Counted from the stretch's first letter, positions 37,492 through 46,786 are shown. The stretch is 64,000 bases of DNA from Streptosporangium sp. NBC_01495 (GCF_036250735.1 NZ_CP109430.1:6262001-6326000), one strand, 5' to 3'. Program-made: numbers and translations. The notes: a model not told the origin generated them from the letters alone.

Positions 37492-38478
37492 TCATTTCTG
37501 CACGGCCATGGCGTGCGGGAGGGCGTGTCTGTAGTCGCTGGGGGTCATGTCGTAGCGGGCGCGGAAGGCGCGGCTGAAGTGGGCCTTGTTGATGAAGCCC
37601 CAGCGTGTGGCGATGGCGTGGATGGAGCGGCTGCGGAGAGAGGGATCGGCGAGGTCGCGGCGGCAGTGTTCCAGGCGGCGTTCGCGGATCCAGGCGGCCA
37701 CGGTGCGGCCCTCCTCCTCGAAGAGGGTGTACAGATGGCGGGCGGAGATCCCGTGAGCGGTGGCGATGGTGTCGGGGGTGAGGGCCGGTTCGCCGAGATG
37801 CTGCTCGATGAAGGCGTCGATGCGCCGCTTCAGGGCATGTCTGTGAATCTCTGGGGGTATGGCGTCCTCGGCGTCCACGCAGACGGCGAAGACGGAGGCC
37901 AGGAGGTCCCGGGTGACCTGAGCCAGGGTGGGGACGTCGGCCGGGGTGAACTCACCGGCACGTGCGTTGAGGTCGGTCAGCCAGCGGGCCAGTACCCCGC
38001 CCATGCCGCGGCGCCCGTCGATGGGGACACCCAGCAGATTCCGCATCGCCTTCTCCGGTAGCGGCAGCACCCCGCGAGGACACTGCACGACCAGACCCGA
38101 CCAGCCGTCCGGGAGAGCCTGGACGTCGGCGTGGAAGGCGCGACTGCTGTCCACCACCACGAAGTCACCGGCGCACAACACCGTGTCACGTCCGCCGTGG
38201 GAGATGGCCGCGCCCCCGGCGAGAAAGTAGTTGATCTGGTACGCCTCCGGATCGGCCTGCCGTATCACCTTCGCCGTCCGCGCGATCTCCAGATGCGGAT
38301 AGGCCAGCGCGGACACCTGTAACGACCCCAAGTCCATGATGCGCATCCTGGCGCGGAAGTCATCGTGGTCGTTGCTGCGGTGCCGGTTGGGCATATGCGA
38401 CTGTGCTGCGACTTCCTGCCACAGCGCGAACCGCTCCGGTGCCGCCACAACCTCCGTAGTGAACTCGGTCACCAGCAT
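37492..38478 (-). CDS. AraC-family transcriptional regulator
   Basis: 328 residues: an N-terminal cupin-like AraC-binding-like domain (about 30-190) and a C-terminal double HTH. PDTIATAHGISARHLYTLFEEEG is the first HTH and SIHAIATRWGFINKAHFSRAFRARY the second, with the typical closing MTPSDYR. Similar proteins (NphR type) control catabolic genes. No structural target lies adjacent. Start ATG 38478. A near-palindrome 46-72 bp upstream could be its own operator. Confidence 0.92.
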   Translation of the reverse strand: MLVTEFTTEVVAAPERFALWQEVAAQSHMPNRHRSNDHDDFRARMRIMDLGSLQVSALAYPHLEIARTAKVIRQADPEAYQINYFLAGGAAISHGGRDTVLCAGDFVVVDSSRAFHADVQALPDGWSGLVVQCPRGVLPLPEKAMRNLLGVPIDGRRGMGGVLARWLTDLNARAGEFTPADVPTLAQVTRDLLASVFAVCVDAEDAIPPEIHRHALKRRIDAFIEQHLGEPALTPDTIATAHGISARHLYTLFEEEGRTVAAWIRERRLEHCRRDLADPSLRSRSIHAIATRWGFINKAHFSRAFRARYDMTPSDYRHALPHAMAVQK

Positions 38479-38523
38479 CCATTACCCCCAAGGCACCCGG
38501 CTGCCCTGCAGCTTTCAACAGGA

Positions 38524-38550
38524 GTCAATATTTGTCGGACATATTGTGAC
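38524..38550. promoter_or_regulatory. Dyad upstream of the AraC gene
   Basis: GTCAATAT-TTGTCGGAC-ATATTGTGAC is an imperfect inverted repeat in a locally AT-rich patch, 46-72 bp upstream of the start; candidate operator. Confidence 0.35.
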
Positions 38551-39287
38551 TTGCGATCCAACGGCAGCATAGTCGCCTATTCAGGCGTCCTTAGATGCCT
38601 ATTGACGCTCGCATTCGACGGGTCCGACCGATCGGTAAGCGATCCGTCCCTGTGACGATGCGATCGAAGATCGGCGCCTGCGCCCGCGGACAGCGAGGAC
38701 AACATCGGGATCGCCCAGGCGTCGCGGGCGCACCACGTCGAGCACCGCCACCGAGTGATCCTCATATGGCGGTGGTTCTACTCTGCGAAGTCCCGAAGGG
38801 ACCGGAGGGGCACCCTTCCGAGTCGCCCACACTCGACCGGGCGGAGGCTGTGCCGGCCCCAGCGGAGGGAACGAGTCCGCACGCCTACCCGCCCCGCCGT
38901 CCCCGTCTCCCGGGGCGCGCACGGAGGAACTCAGGGCGCTCACCTGGTTGCATGTGGATCCGGAGGGCAAGCCGGACACGGTCCCGCCCGCACCTCCCTC
39001 GGTCATGATGTGGCGCTCCGTTCGGGCCGGGGCGACATCAGACCCGCAAGTCGCGGCGGACCCCGGCCATGCCGAAGCGGTGCATGGACTCGCCACGGCT
39101 TCACCGGAAGCGGCAAGCCGCCCTCCGCGAGAAAGTCGGCGCCACCCGGAAGGAGCGTGCTCGTGTGTTCGCCACGCGGAACGGCTTTGAACGCGGGCAA
39201 CGTTCGCCGGCGATGGATCGGACCTTCCGGGCACCGCCGAAGAGGCGTGGTCGCCCGGTTGGTCGCGCGGCCCCATGGACAGACGAA
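38551..39287. other. Gap with no recognisable gene
   Basis: About 740 bp between the AraC upstream dyad and the tRNA-Val terminator. Open frames exist on both strands but none shows a domain, ribosome site and coherent start together. I see no RNA gene or repeat. Confidence 0.5.
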
Positions 39288-39317
39288 AGCCCCTCGGTTG
39301 GTGTCAACCGAGGGGCT
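39288..39317 (-). terminator. Terminator of tRNA-Val(CAC)
   Basis: AGCCCCTCGGTTG/CAACCGAGGGGCT, a 13-bp perfect stem with a 4-nt loop, followed on the minus strand by TTT. Confidence 0.9.
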
Positions 39318-39338
39318 CTGACCTGCTTCTTGCTAGTG

Positions 39339-39410
39339 TGGGCGATACTGGGATCGAACCAGTGACCTCTTCGGTGTGAACGAAGCGCTCTCCCGCTGAG
39401 CTAATCGCCC
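39339..39410 (-). tRNA. tRNA-Val (CAC)
   Basis: A 72-nt cloverleaf: acceptor GGGCGAT/ATCGCCC, D-arm GCTC...GAGC, anticodon stem CTTCG/CGAAG with loop TTCACAC (anticodon CAC, reads GTG), T-arm ACTGG-TTCGATC-CCAGT. The 3' CCA is not encoded. It precedes ssgB on the opposite strand, as in other actinobacteria. Confidence 0.97.
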
Positions 39411-39880
39411 GCCCTGTGCGGCCCCTCACGGTGCCGACGTGGAAAACCATACAGCAATCCGGGAGCACTCGCGAAGCGGTATCCGCCACTCAATGATCTT
39501 GAAAGACGACACGGTCGGGAGGCAAAGGTCTGAGGATGCATCCGGCGGGGGGCTACGGTGTCATAGCATCGTCCTGATCCGTAGAAGCACCGAACGACCC
39601 GCGCTCGACCCGAATCACCCGAGACGCCCCGCCGGGGAGTCGACGGTGACCAAAACGAGACGCAAAACCCTTGCAAATACGGCCCTGTTGGTGATGTTTA
39701 GCCAGGTAGATGCCCAAATGTCGCGCTGTGATGTGTGTTACAGAAGGGCGTGGAGGCGGAATCTTTCCTACAGGTTTCTTTGTTCCGCGTGATAGCTCGC
39801 GAGGGACGAAGCCGTTCAGAGCAGTGAGAGCAGTGAAAGCCCCGCAGAGGGGACCGACGACGAAAAAGGTTTGGCTGACG
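39411..39880. other. Upstream region shared by tRNA-Val and ssgB
   Basis: 470 bp without a gene. On the minus strand TATGGT about 45 nt before the tRNA could be its -10 box. The part nearest ssgB is relatively AT-rich (TTGGTGATGTTTAG at 39688-39701, GTGTTACAG at 39736-39744) and probably carries the ssgB promoter; no sigma factor can be named. Confidence 0.4.
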
Positions 39881-40297
39881 ATGAACAGCGCCACCGTCTC
39901 TGCCGAGCTAGGCCTTCGGCTTGTGGTCCCCGACCGTACCACCGTCCCCCTGCTCGCCGGGCTCAGCTATACGGCCGGGGATCCGTACGCGATCAGGATG
40001 GCCTTCCACGTCGGAAACGACGAACCGGTCGAGTGGATCTTCGCCCGCGAGCTGCTGACGGTCGGCATCGTGCGGCGGGTCGGCGACGGGGACGTCCAGG
40101 TGTGGCCGGCGCGCGCCGACGGCGAGCGCACGCTGCACATAAGCCTCACGTCGCCGTTCGGGCAGGCCCTGTTCGAGGTGCCGCTGGCTCCGCTCACGGA
40201 GTTCCTGCACCGGACGTACGAGCTGGTCCCCGCCGGTCGCGAGACCGACTTCATGGATCTGGACGCCGAGCTCAGCAACATGCTCTGGAGTTCCTGA
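39881..40297 (+). CDS. ssgB: SsgB-type sporulation and cell division regulator
   Basis: 138 residues from ATG 39881. The SsgA-like family fold shows in MNSATVSAELGLRLV, VPLLAGLSYTAGDPYA, EWIFARELLTVG and the C-terminal LDLDAELSNML ending. Size and the neighbourhood (tRNA-Val, thrS region) fit SsgB, which marks future septum sites and recruits FtsZ in sporulating hyphae of Streptomyces. Its presence indicates a mycelial, spore-forming host. Convergent with the DUF305 gene. Confidence 0.92.
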   Translation: MNSATVSAELGLRLVVPDRTTVPLLAGLSYTAGDPYAIRMAFHVGNDEPVEWIFARELLTVGIVRRVGDGDVQVWPARADGERTLHISLTSPFGQALFEVPLAPLTEFLHRTYELVPAGRETDFMDLDAELSNMLWSS

Positions 40298-40327
40298 CGG
40301 GTTCCCGGCGGGATCGGCCGAGCCGGG

Positions 40328-40984
40328 TCACACCCCGGGCTTGAGCAGGTCCCGCATCCGGGCGATCTCGATGCCCTGACCCGCCACGACGTCCTTGGCG
40401 GTGGCCAGCATGGCCCGGTCGGCGCCCTCGCGCAGCTGAAGCCCGGCCATCGTGACCGCCGCCTCGTGATGAGTGATCATGAGGGTCAGAAAAAGCGTGT
40501 CGAAGGCCGCCCCCCTGGCGGCCCTGAGCCGGTTCATCTCCTCCAGCGGGAGAGTGTGGTCGTCGTGGCCGCCGTACCCGCCGTGCTCGCCCGGAGTCCG
40601 TCCAGCCGCCTTCAGCCACGAGGTCATGGCCGCGATCTCCGGCCGCTGCGCGGCGGTGATCCGCTCGGCGAGCCTGCGCAGGACCGGCGAGGACGACCGG
40701 GACGGCACCAGCGCCGCCATCTCCAGCGCCTGCCGGTGGTGCGGGATCATGCCCTCGGCGAACCTCACGTCGGCCGCGGTGACGCGCGCCTCGGACTCCC
40801 CCAGGTTCTCGCCCGGCCTCGCCGTACGGCCCCCCTCCCCCGGGCCACCCGGGATGATCACAGGTGCGCCGGATTCGGCGACGAGCGGGGCCGATCGCTC
40901 CGGTGCGGTCTCCGCGCATCCACCGAGAACCGATGCCACGATGATCATCGCGATAACCTGACTCGGCACACGCATCCTCCGCAT
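40328..40984 (-). CDS. DUF305 lipoprotein
   Basis: About 218 residues with a lipobox (VLGGC) near residue 22. DUF305 domain motifs GMIPHHRQALEMA and MITHHEAAVTMA are both intact, a ferritin-like four-helix fold with paired His residues that suggest metal (often copper) binding. A Gly/His-rich segment (GEHGGYGGHDDH) lies between them. ATG 40984 is used; GTG 40969 with GGAGG 6 nt upstream is an equally good start. It diverges from the LVIVD lipoprotein gene, a pairing that suggests a joint extracytoplasmic role. Confidence 0.87.
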   Translation of the reverse strand: MRRMRVPSQVIAMIIVASVLGGCAETAPERSAPLVAESGAPVIIPGGPGEGGRTARPGENLGESEARVTAADVRFAEGMIPHHRQALEMAALVPSRSSSPVLRRLAERITAAQRPEIAAMTSWLKAAGRTPGEHGGYGGHDDHTLPLEEMNRLRAARGAAFDTLFLTLMITHHEAAVTMAGLQLREGADRAMLATAKDVVAGQGIEIARMRDLLKPGV

Positions 40985-41027
40985 AGCTTCAATAATGGGG
41001 CAAGTGGACCGACGTAATGGGGGCACC

Positions 41028-42446
41028 GTGCGACCGATCGTGACATTCGGGCTGGCCGCGCTACTTCTCGTGGCCGGGTGCGGGGCGGACCCGACCCCCT
41101 CGGCCTCGCCACCGTCCGCCGCCGCCTCGGCGCCTCCATCCGCCCCGGCGGAGAGCCCGAGCGCCTCGGGACAGACGGAGGAAACCCCCGCGCCCGGGAT
41201 CTCGGGGGACGGCACCCACAGCGACAACATCACCCACCTGGCCAACGTGCCTCCCGGCGCCCCGCTCGACGGGCCCCAGTCGTGGGGCACCGACCTGGCC
41301 TTCCAGGGCGACTACGCGTTCACCGGCAACTTCGACGGTTTCACCGTCTTCGACATCTCCGACCCGTCGAGTCCCTCGGTGGTCAGCCGGGTGCTCTGCC
41401 CCGGCGAGCAGAACGACGTCTCGGTGAGCGGGGACCTGCTGTTCCTGTCGATCGACTCGGTCCGGAGCGGCCCGGAGTGCGACGCCCAGCGCGGCGAGCC
41501 GGAGTCGGACGGCTTCGAGGGCATCCGGATCTTCGACATCTCGGACAAGAGTCACCCCAGGTTCGTCTCGGCGGTCCGCACCGACTGCGGCTCGCACACC
41601 CACACGCTGGTCCCCGGCAAGACCTCGGACAAGGTCTACCTCTACATCTCCTCCCCCGGCCCGGAGCCGGAGTCGACGACCTGCCCGGCGCCGCACAACA
41701 AGATCTCCGTGGTCGAGGTGCCGGTCAAGGCGCCGGAGACCGCCAAGGTGGTCTCGAAGCCGGTGCTCTCCGACAAGCCCGTCGAGGGGGGCGTCGGCGG
41801 CTGCCACGACCTCACGGTCTACCCGGAGAAGAACCTCGCCGCCGCCGCCTGCTTCGGCGACGGGATCCTGCTGGACATCGCCGACCGGGTCAACCCCAAG
41901 GTGCTCCAGCACGTGAGCGACAAGGAGAACTTCGCCATCTGGCACTCGGCGACGTTCAACAACGACGCCACCAAGGTCGTCTTCGGCGACGAGCTGGGCG
42001 GCGGCGTCAGCGCGACCTGCGACGCCAACACCCCGAAGACCAAGGGCGCCAACGCGGTGTACGACCTCGGCAAGGACCGCAGGCTCAAGCTCCGCGGCTA
42101 CTTCAAGATCCCGAGGGAGCAGGCGTCCGACGAGAACTGCGTCGCGCACAACGGGTCGCTGCTGCCGGTGCCGGGCAAGGACATCATGGTCCAGTCGTGG
42201 TACCAGGGCGGGGTGTCCGTCTGGGACTTCACCGACGCGACCGAGCCCCGGGAGATCGGCTTCTTCGAGCGGGGCCCGATCCCCGGGGTCGGCGGCTCCT
42301 GGTCGGCGTACTACTACAACGGCCACATCTACTCGAGTGACATCACCAAGGGCCTGGACGTGCTCCGCATCGACGACCCGCTCACCGATCCGGCCTCCAA
42401 GGTCAGGATCAAGGAGCTGAACGCGCAGACCCAGGTCTCCTACTAG
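41028..42446 (+). CDS. LVIVD-repeat (beta-propeller-like) lipoprotein
   Basis: 472 residues from GTG 41028. Lipobox LLVAGC near residue 17, then a Pro/Ser-rich linker, then several LVIVD-type repeats: FTVFDISDPSSPSVVSRV, IRIFDISDKSHPRFVSAV, VSVWDFTDATEPREIGFF. The repeats form beta-propellers on the outer face of the membrane; binding partners are unknown. It starts 43 bp from the divergent DUF305 gene, so the two share a promoter region and probably regulation. Confidence 0.87.
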   Translation: MRPIVTFGLAALLLVAGCGADPTPSASPPSAAASAPPSAPAESPSASGQTEETPAPGISGDGTHSDNITHLANVPPGAPLDGPQSWGTDLAFQGDYAFTGNFDGFTVFDISDPSSPSVVSRVLCPGEQNDVSVSGDLLFLSIDSVRSGPECDAQRGEPESDGFEGIRIFDISDKSHPRFVSAVRTDCGSHTHTLVPGKTSDKVYLYISSPGPEPESTTCPAPHNKISVVEVPVKAPETAKVVSKPVLSDKPVEGGVGGCHDLTVYPEKNLAAAACFGDGILLDIADRVNPKVLQHVSDKENFAIWHSATFNNDATKVVFGDELGGGVSATCDANTPKTKGANAVYDLGKDRRLKLRGYFKIPREQASDENCVAHNGSLLPVPGKDIMVQSWYQGGVSVWDFTDATEPREIGFFERGPIPGVGGSWSAYYYNGHIYSSDITKGLDVLRIDDPLTDPASKVRIKELNAQTQVSY

Positions 42447-42454
42447 CCCGCGGG

Positions 42455-42492
42455 CCCGTTCCCGGTGAGGGCGTGCCCTCACCGGGAACGGG
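42455..42492. terminator. Bidirectional terminator between LVIVD and pabC genes
   Basis: CCCGTTCCCGGTGAGGGC and its perfect complement, two bases apart, form an 18-bp inverted repeat between convergent genes. Confidence 0.9.
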
Positions 42493-42520
42493 AATGGACC
42501 GGAGCCCGGGAGAACAGGGC

Positions 42521-43351
42521 TCAGGGATCGAGGTCGGCGGCGGAGCGCTCGGCGAAGACCTGCATCGCCTTGGCGGTGATCGGGCCGGGCGCGGCGGGCA
42601 GCACGGTCTGGTCGACCGCCCGGATCGGCTGGATGTCGCGGGTGGTGGAGGTCAGGAACGCCTCCTCGGCCTCGTACAGGGCCGAGAGCGGGACGTCCTC
42701 CTCGGCGCCCCCGCACCACTCCAGGGCGAGCGCGCGGGTGACCCCGGCCAGGCAGCCCGAGGCGAGCGTGGGGGTGAGCAGCCGCCCGTCGCGTACGACG
42801 AAGACGTTGCTGCCGGTGCCCTCGCAGAGGTCGCCCGCGAGGTTCTCGAAGATCGCCTCGCCGCCGCCCCTCGCCTTGGCGTAGAACAGCGCCTTGGCGT
42901 TGTCGCCGTAGGAGGTGCTCTTCACCCCGGCGAGCGCGCCGCGCTCGTTGCGCGGCCAGGGCACGACGGTGACGTCGGCGGTGGCCGGGAACGGCTTCTG
43001 CTCGTCGACGATCACCACGGTCGTGCACCCCTGGTCGCCCCGGTCGGAGCCGAGCGGCCCCGGGCCGCTGGTGTAGGTGACGCGGACGCGGCCGAGCTTC
43101 CAGGGCGGGGCCTCGGCCAGGCAGGCGCGGATCCCGTCGGCGATCGCGTCCACGTCGGGGTCGGGCAGGTCCATCCGCCGTGCCGAGAGCGTGAGCCGGT
43201 CGAGATGGCGGGTGAGCGCGAACGTGACGCCGTTCACGCACTTGATGGTCTCGAACACCCCGTCACCGACCATCAGGCCGTGATCGAACACCGAAACAAC
43301 GGCCTCATCCGGAGAGATAAGTGTCCCGTTAAGCCATATAGGTACGTTCAT
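42521..43351 (-). CDS. pabC: Class IV aminotransferase, probable aminodeoxychorismate lyase
   Basis: 276 residues of the PLP fold type IV family. MNVPIWLNG, VFDHGLMVGDGVFET, the lysine in GVKSTSYGDNAKAL (Lys144) that binds PLP, and EGTGSNVF near 177 are all present. Overlapping the chorismate-binding gene by ATGA makes 4-amino-4-deoxychorismate lyase (p-aminobenzoate for folate) the best guess; a D-amino-acid or branched-chain aminotransferase cannot be excluded from sequence alone. The start is 43351, not the longer frame at 43423. Confidence 0.85.
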   Translation of the reverse strand: MNVPIWLNGTLISPDEAVVSVFDHGLMVGDGVFETIKCVNGVTFALTRHLDRLTLSARRMDLPDPDVDAIADGIRACLAEAPPWKLGRVRVTYTSGPGPLGSDRGDQGCTTVVIVDEQKPFPATADVTVVPWPRNERGALAGVKSTSYGDNAKALFYAKARGGGEAIFENLAGDLCEGTGSNVFVVRDGRLLTPTLASGCLAGVTRALALEWCGGAEEDVPLSALYEAEEAFLTSTTRDIQPIRAVDQTVLPAAPGPITAKAMQVFAERSAADLDP

Positions 43352-44367
43352 GCGACTCCTTCTGAACCTGATGTTGATGCCAGCGCGATGAGCCGGGAGG
43401 CCTTCAGCTCGGTCTCGTCCCACTCGCGTCGCGGATCGCTACCCCAGGTTATGCCCGCGCCCGTACCGAAGCGGATCTCGTCGGACGACAGCCAGAACGT
43501 GCGGATCCCCACCGCCAGCGACGCCCGCCGCCGATCGGCGTCGACCCAGCCCACGGTCCCACAGTAGGGCCCGCGCGGCTCGGGTTCGAGCTCATCGATG
43601 ATCCGCAGGGCGGAGGATTTCGGGGCCCCGGTCACCGACCCCGGCGGGAAGGTCGCGGAGAGCAGCTCCGGCCACCCGTACTCCGGCGCGAGCCGCGCCC
43701 GGATCGTGGAGACCAGGTGCACGAGACCGGGGTGCTCCTCCACCTCGCACAGGGCGGGCACGCTCACCGAACCGACCGCGGCGACCCTGCCCAGGTCGTT
43801 GCGGACGAGATCGACGATCATCACGTTCTCCGCGTAGTCCTTCTCCAGCAGGTCTCCCGCGGTGACCCCGGTCCCCTTGATCGGCCTGGACTCGACCACG
43901 TCGCCGTCCCTGGACAGGAAGAGCTCCGGGGAGGCCGACACGACGCTCAGCCCCGGCAGGCTCACCGTGGCGGCGTGGGGGGCGGGGTTGCCCTCCGCCA
44001 GCCGTACGGCCAGGGCCAGCGGGTCCGGCTCCTTCCCCGCGGGGAGCGGCGCGCTCAGCACCCGGCACAGGTTGGCCTGGTAGACCTCGCCCCGCTCGAT
44101 GTGGGCGCGGATACGCCGCACGCCGTCCTCGTACGCGGCCCGGTCGAGGGAGCTGTGCCACGACGACGGGTGCGGCCCGCGCCAGGGGCCGCTCGGCACG
44201 GGCAGCGGGGCCCGGCGGACGTCGCCGAACCTGGCGCACGTCACCTTGCCCTCGTAGTCGATCACGACGGCCCACCACCCCTCGCCGTCCAGCGCGGCGA
44301 GATCGGTGGTGAGGTCCCGAAGACCGGTGGCCAGATATCCGGTGACATGCGCAAAAGAGTCATGCAC
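43348..44367 (-). CDS. pabB: Chorismate-binding aminodeoxychorismate synthase component I
   Basis: 339 residues, so it covers the chorismate-binding fold without the longer N-terminal region of TrpE. SRPIKGT is the PabB form of the motif (TrpE has PLAGT), and DLVRNDLGRVA, FPPGSVTGAPK and GTVGW follow in order. It should convert chorismate and ammonia to 4-amino-4-deoxychorismate. Start GTG 44367, 4 nt after the LysR stop, and 4-nt overlap with pabC, so the three make one transcription unit. No glutaminase subunit (PabA) is nearby. Confidence 0.88.
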   Translation of the reverse strand: MHDSFAHVTGYLATGLRDLTTDLAALDGEGWWAVVIDYEGKVTCARFGDVRRAPLPVPSGPWRGPHPSSWHSSLDRAAYEDGVRRIRAHIERGEVYQANLCRVLSAPLPAGKEPDPLALAVRLAEGNPAPHAATVSLPGLSVVSASPELFLSRDGDVVESRPIKGTGVTAGDLLEKDYAENVMIVDLVRNDLGRVAAVGSVSVPALCEVEEHPGLVHLVSTIRARLAPEYGWPELLSATFPPGSVTGAPKSSALRIIDELEPEPRGPYCGTVGWVDADRRRASLAVGIRTFWLSSDEIRFGTGAGITWGSDPRREWDETELKASRLIALASTSGSEGVA

Positions 44368-44371
44368 CGCC

Positions 44372-45283
44372 CTATTGTCCCGCTTGCCCGGCCAGCAGCC
44401 GCACCAGGGTGCGGGCGGCGGCCAGGGGCGCGGGCGGCAGGGCCGCGTAGACGGTCCTGCGCGGGGCGAGGTCGCCAAGAGAGCGGAGCACCAGATCGGC
44501 CGGTACGGCGTACGCGGCGATGGCGGGCACGAGCGTGACGCCGAGCCCGGCCGCGACAAACCCGAACTTGCCCGTCCACTCGCCGATCCTGACCGTGGCG
44601 CGGGGCGCGAACCCGGCGCGGGCGCAGGCCGCGGCGAGCGCGGTGGCCCGGCCGGGCAGGGGCGCCTCGATCCAGGTCTCCCCCCGCAGCTCGCGCAGGT
44701 CGACGATCTCCTCCGCCGCCAGCCGGTGGTCGCGAGGCAGCGCGACGAACAGCTCGTCGTCGGCCAGCTCGACCAGCTCCACCTCCCCCTCGCCCACCTC
44801 GCCGGGCAGCTCGGACGGGTAGTCGCTGACCACCGCGACGTCCAGGCCGCCCTCACGCATGCGGCGCAGCAGGCTCCGGCTGGGTCCCTCGATCGGGACG
44901 AGCTCGACCTCGGGGAAGTCCTCGCGGAATGCGCGCAGGGCGTTCGGCACGAGCGCGACGTTGGCGGTGGCGAACGCCCCCACGCGCAATCGTCCCCGGT
45001 AGCCGCCGTGGATCCCGGCCAGTTCCTCCTCCGCCCTGGTCAGCCGGTTCAGGACGACCTGGGCGTGATGGTGCAGCGCCTCACCTGCGGGCGTGAGCCG
45101 CACCCCGCGCGGCAGCCGCTCGAACAGCGGGCCGCCCGCCCGGTGTTCGAGCGCGGCGATGCGGCGGGACACGGCCGACTGTGTGTAGTTGAGCCTGGCG
45201 GCGGCCGCGGTGAACGACCCGGTACGGGCCACGGTGTCCAGCAGGCGCAACGCTTCTACGTCGAACACATTCCTCCCTCGCAT
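44372..45283 (-). CDS. LysR-family transcriptional regulator
   Basis: 303 residues. N-terminal HTH (GSFTAAAARLNYTQSAVSRR) and a substrate-binding domain with RLRVGAFATAN, the classic layout. It heads the pabB-pabC unit and diverges by 58 bp from the dehydrogenase-Rid fusion gene, so the fusion is its likely target. Start at 45283; GTG 45268 is possible. Confidence 0.93.
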   Translation of the reverse strand: MRGRNVFDVEALRLLDTVARTGSFTAAAARLNYTQSAVSRRIAALEHRAGGPLFERLPRGVRLTPAGEALHHHAQVVLNRLTRAEEELAGIHGGYRGRLRVGAFATANVALVPNALRAFREDFPEVELVPIEGPSRSLLRRMREGGLDVAVVSDYPSELPGEVGEGEVELVELADDELFVALPRDHRLAAEEIVDLRELRGETWIEAPLPGRATALAAACARAGFAPRATVRIGEWTGKFGFVAAGLGVTLVPAIAAYAVPADLVLRSLGDLAPRRTVYAALPPAPLAAARTLVRLLAGQAGQ

Positions 45284-45341
45284 GGCTTACATGCAATCTA
45301 GTCGCTGGTGGAATACCTTCCCGGTTCGTAGCGTGGAGCGC

Positions 45342-46691
45342 ATGATTTCCTTTCTTGGTCTGGGACACATGGGCGTCCCGATGGCCCGGCGGCTGGTGGG
45401 GGCCGGGTACGCGGTGACGACGTGGAACCGCACCCCCCGCGCGATCGAGGGGGCCGCCTCGGCTGCCTCGCCCGCCGAGGCCGTGGCGGGCGCGGAACTG
45501 GTCGTCACGATGCTCAGCGACCCCGCGGCGGTGAGGCGGGTGCTCGCGGACGCCGCACCGGGGCTGCGGGCCGGAACGGTGGTCGCGGAGATGTCGACGA
45601 TCGGGCCCGAGGCGGTGGCCGGACTGCGTGACCTGCTTCCCCCGGAGGTGGGACTGGTCGACGCGCCGGTCCTGGGCAGCGTGGGACCGGCCGGGGACGG
45701 CACCTTGACGGTGCTGGCCGGGGGCCTGCCCGAGGATCTGGCCCGCTGCCGGAAGGTGCTGGAGGTGTTCGGCCGGGTGCGCGAGGTCGGCGGCCCCGGC
45801 GCGGGCGCGGCGATGAAGCTGGCCGTGATGGGCGCGCTGGTGCCGGCCCAGGTGCTGCTCGCCGAGACCGTCGCGTACGCGAGGGCGACCGGAGTGGACA
45901 CCGCGGCCCTGCTGGACGTGCTCGGCGGCACCCCGCTGGGGACGCTCGTCGAACGGGTCCGCCCGGCCGTCGAGAGCGGCCCCTACGAGACGCGCTACGC
46001 CCTCGGCCTGGCGGCCAAGGACGTGGAACTGGCCGCGCACGGGACCCAGACGCTCGCCGCCGCGGCCGGGACCAGGCTGGCGGGCGCGGTGGCGGCCGGG
46101 CTCGGCGGGGCGGACCTCTCAGCGATCTTCACGCACGTCGCCGCGACCGGTCCCACAGGGGCGGGCCGGACGGGCGACGCGGATCATCCGGGTCACGTGG
46201 GGAAGGCGGGAAAGGTGGGGCGGGAGGTGGACGCCAGGCCGGTCAGGGACAGCGGGAAAGCCGGGGCAGGAGACCCGGACGGGCCGGAGGGCCGTACCGC
46301 GGTGGAGAGGCTGAACCCGGCCACGGTTCCCGCCACCAACGGCCTCTACTCCCACGCCACCAAAACCGCGGGCCTGCTGTTCGTCTCGGGGCAGGTGGCG
46401 CTGGACGAGGAGGGGAAGGTGGTCGGCGAGGGGGACATGACGCGCCAGTCCGAGTACGTGATGGACCTGCTGTCACGCGTCCTCGCCGACCAGGGCTGCA
46501 CGTTCGACGACGTGACCCACATCCGGAGCCACCTGACCGACATGTCGCGGCTGCAGGAGTACGGGGCCGTTCGCAAGCGTTTCATCACCGGCGAACCCCC
46601 GGCCAGCACGACCGTGGAGGTCTCGCGGCTGTTCCGGCCGGGTCTGCTCATCGAGGTGGAGGTGATCGCCGCCATCCCCGCGAACCGGTGA
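45342..46691 (+). CDS. 3-hydroxyisobutyrate dehydrogenase-like enzyme fused to a Rid (YjgF) domain
   Basis: 449 residues from ATG 45342. Residues 1-265 are a 6PGDH/beta-hydroxyacid dehydrogenase or imine-reductase-like enzyme: GLGHMGVPMARRL (NADP-binding), DAPVLGSVGPAGDGTLTVLAGG and the GAAMKL catalytic lysine (Lys159). Residues 271-325 are a charged low-complexity linker. Residues 326-449 are a complete Rid domain (LYSHATKTAGLLFVSGQVALD ... VEVSRLFRPGLLIEVEVIA). The Rid position equivalent to the catalytic Arg105 of E. coli RidA is Ser422, so it is not a canonical imine deaminase. The divergent LysR gene probably controls it. Confidence 0.85.
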   Translation: MISFLGLGHMGVPMARRLVGAGYAVTTWNRTPRAIEGAASAASPAEAVAGAELVVTMLSDPAAVRRVLADAAPGLRAGTVVAEMSTIGPEAVAGLRDLLPPEVGLVDAPVLGSVGPAGDGTLTVLAGGLPEDLARCRKVLEVFGRVREVGGPGAGAAMKLAVMGALVPAQVLLAETVAYARATGVDTAALLDVLGGTPLGTLVERVRPAVESGPYETRYALGLAAKDVELAAHGTQTLAAAAGTRLAGAVAAGLGGADLSAIFTHVAATGPTGAGRTGDADHPGHVGKAGKVGREVDARPVRDSGKAGAGDPDGPEGRTAVERLNPATVPATNGLYSHATKTAGLLFVSGQVALDEEGKVVGEGDMTRQSEYVMDLLSRVLADQGCTFDDVTHIRSHLTDMSRLQEYGAVRKRFITGEPPASTTVEVSRLFRPGLLIEVEVIAAIPANR

Positions 46692-46786
46692 CGGCGACCG
46701 CCCCCACCGCTCTCGTCGGCGGGCCGTGGCGGCGGGATCACCGCGCCGTCCGGCCCGCGACGGCGCCGTGGCCGCCCTGCGACGCC

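Noticed and set aside
38551..39287. Possible unknown gene before tRNA-Val(CAC)
   Set aside because: Several overlapping frames, none with a start site and domain; no evidence to choose one.
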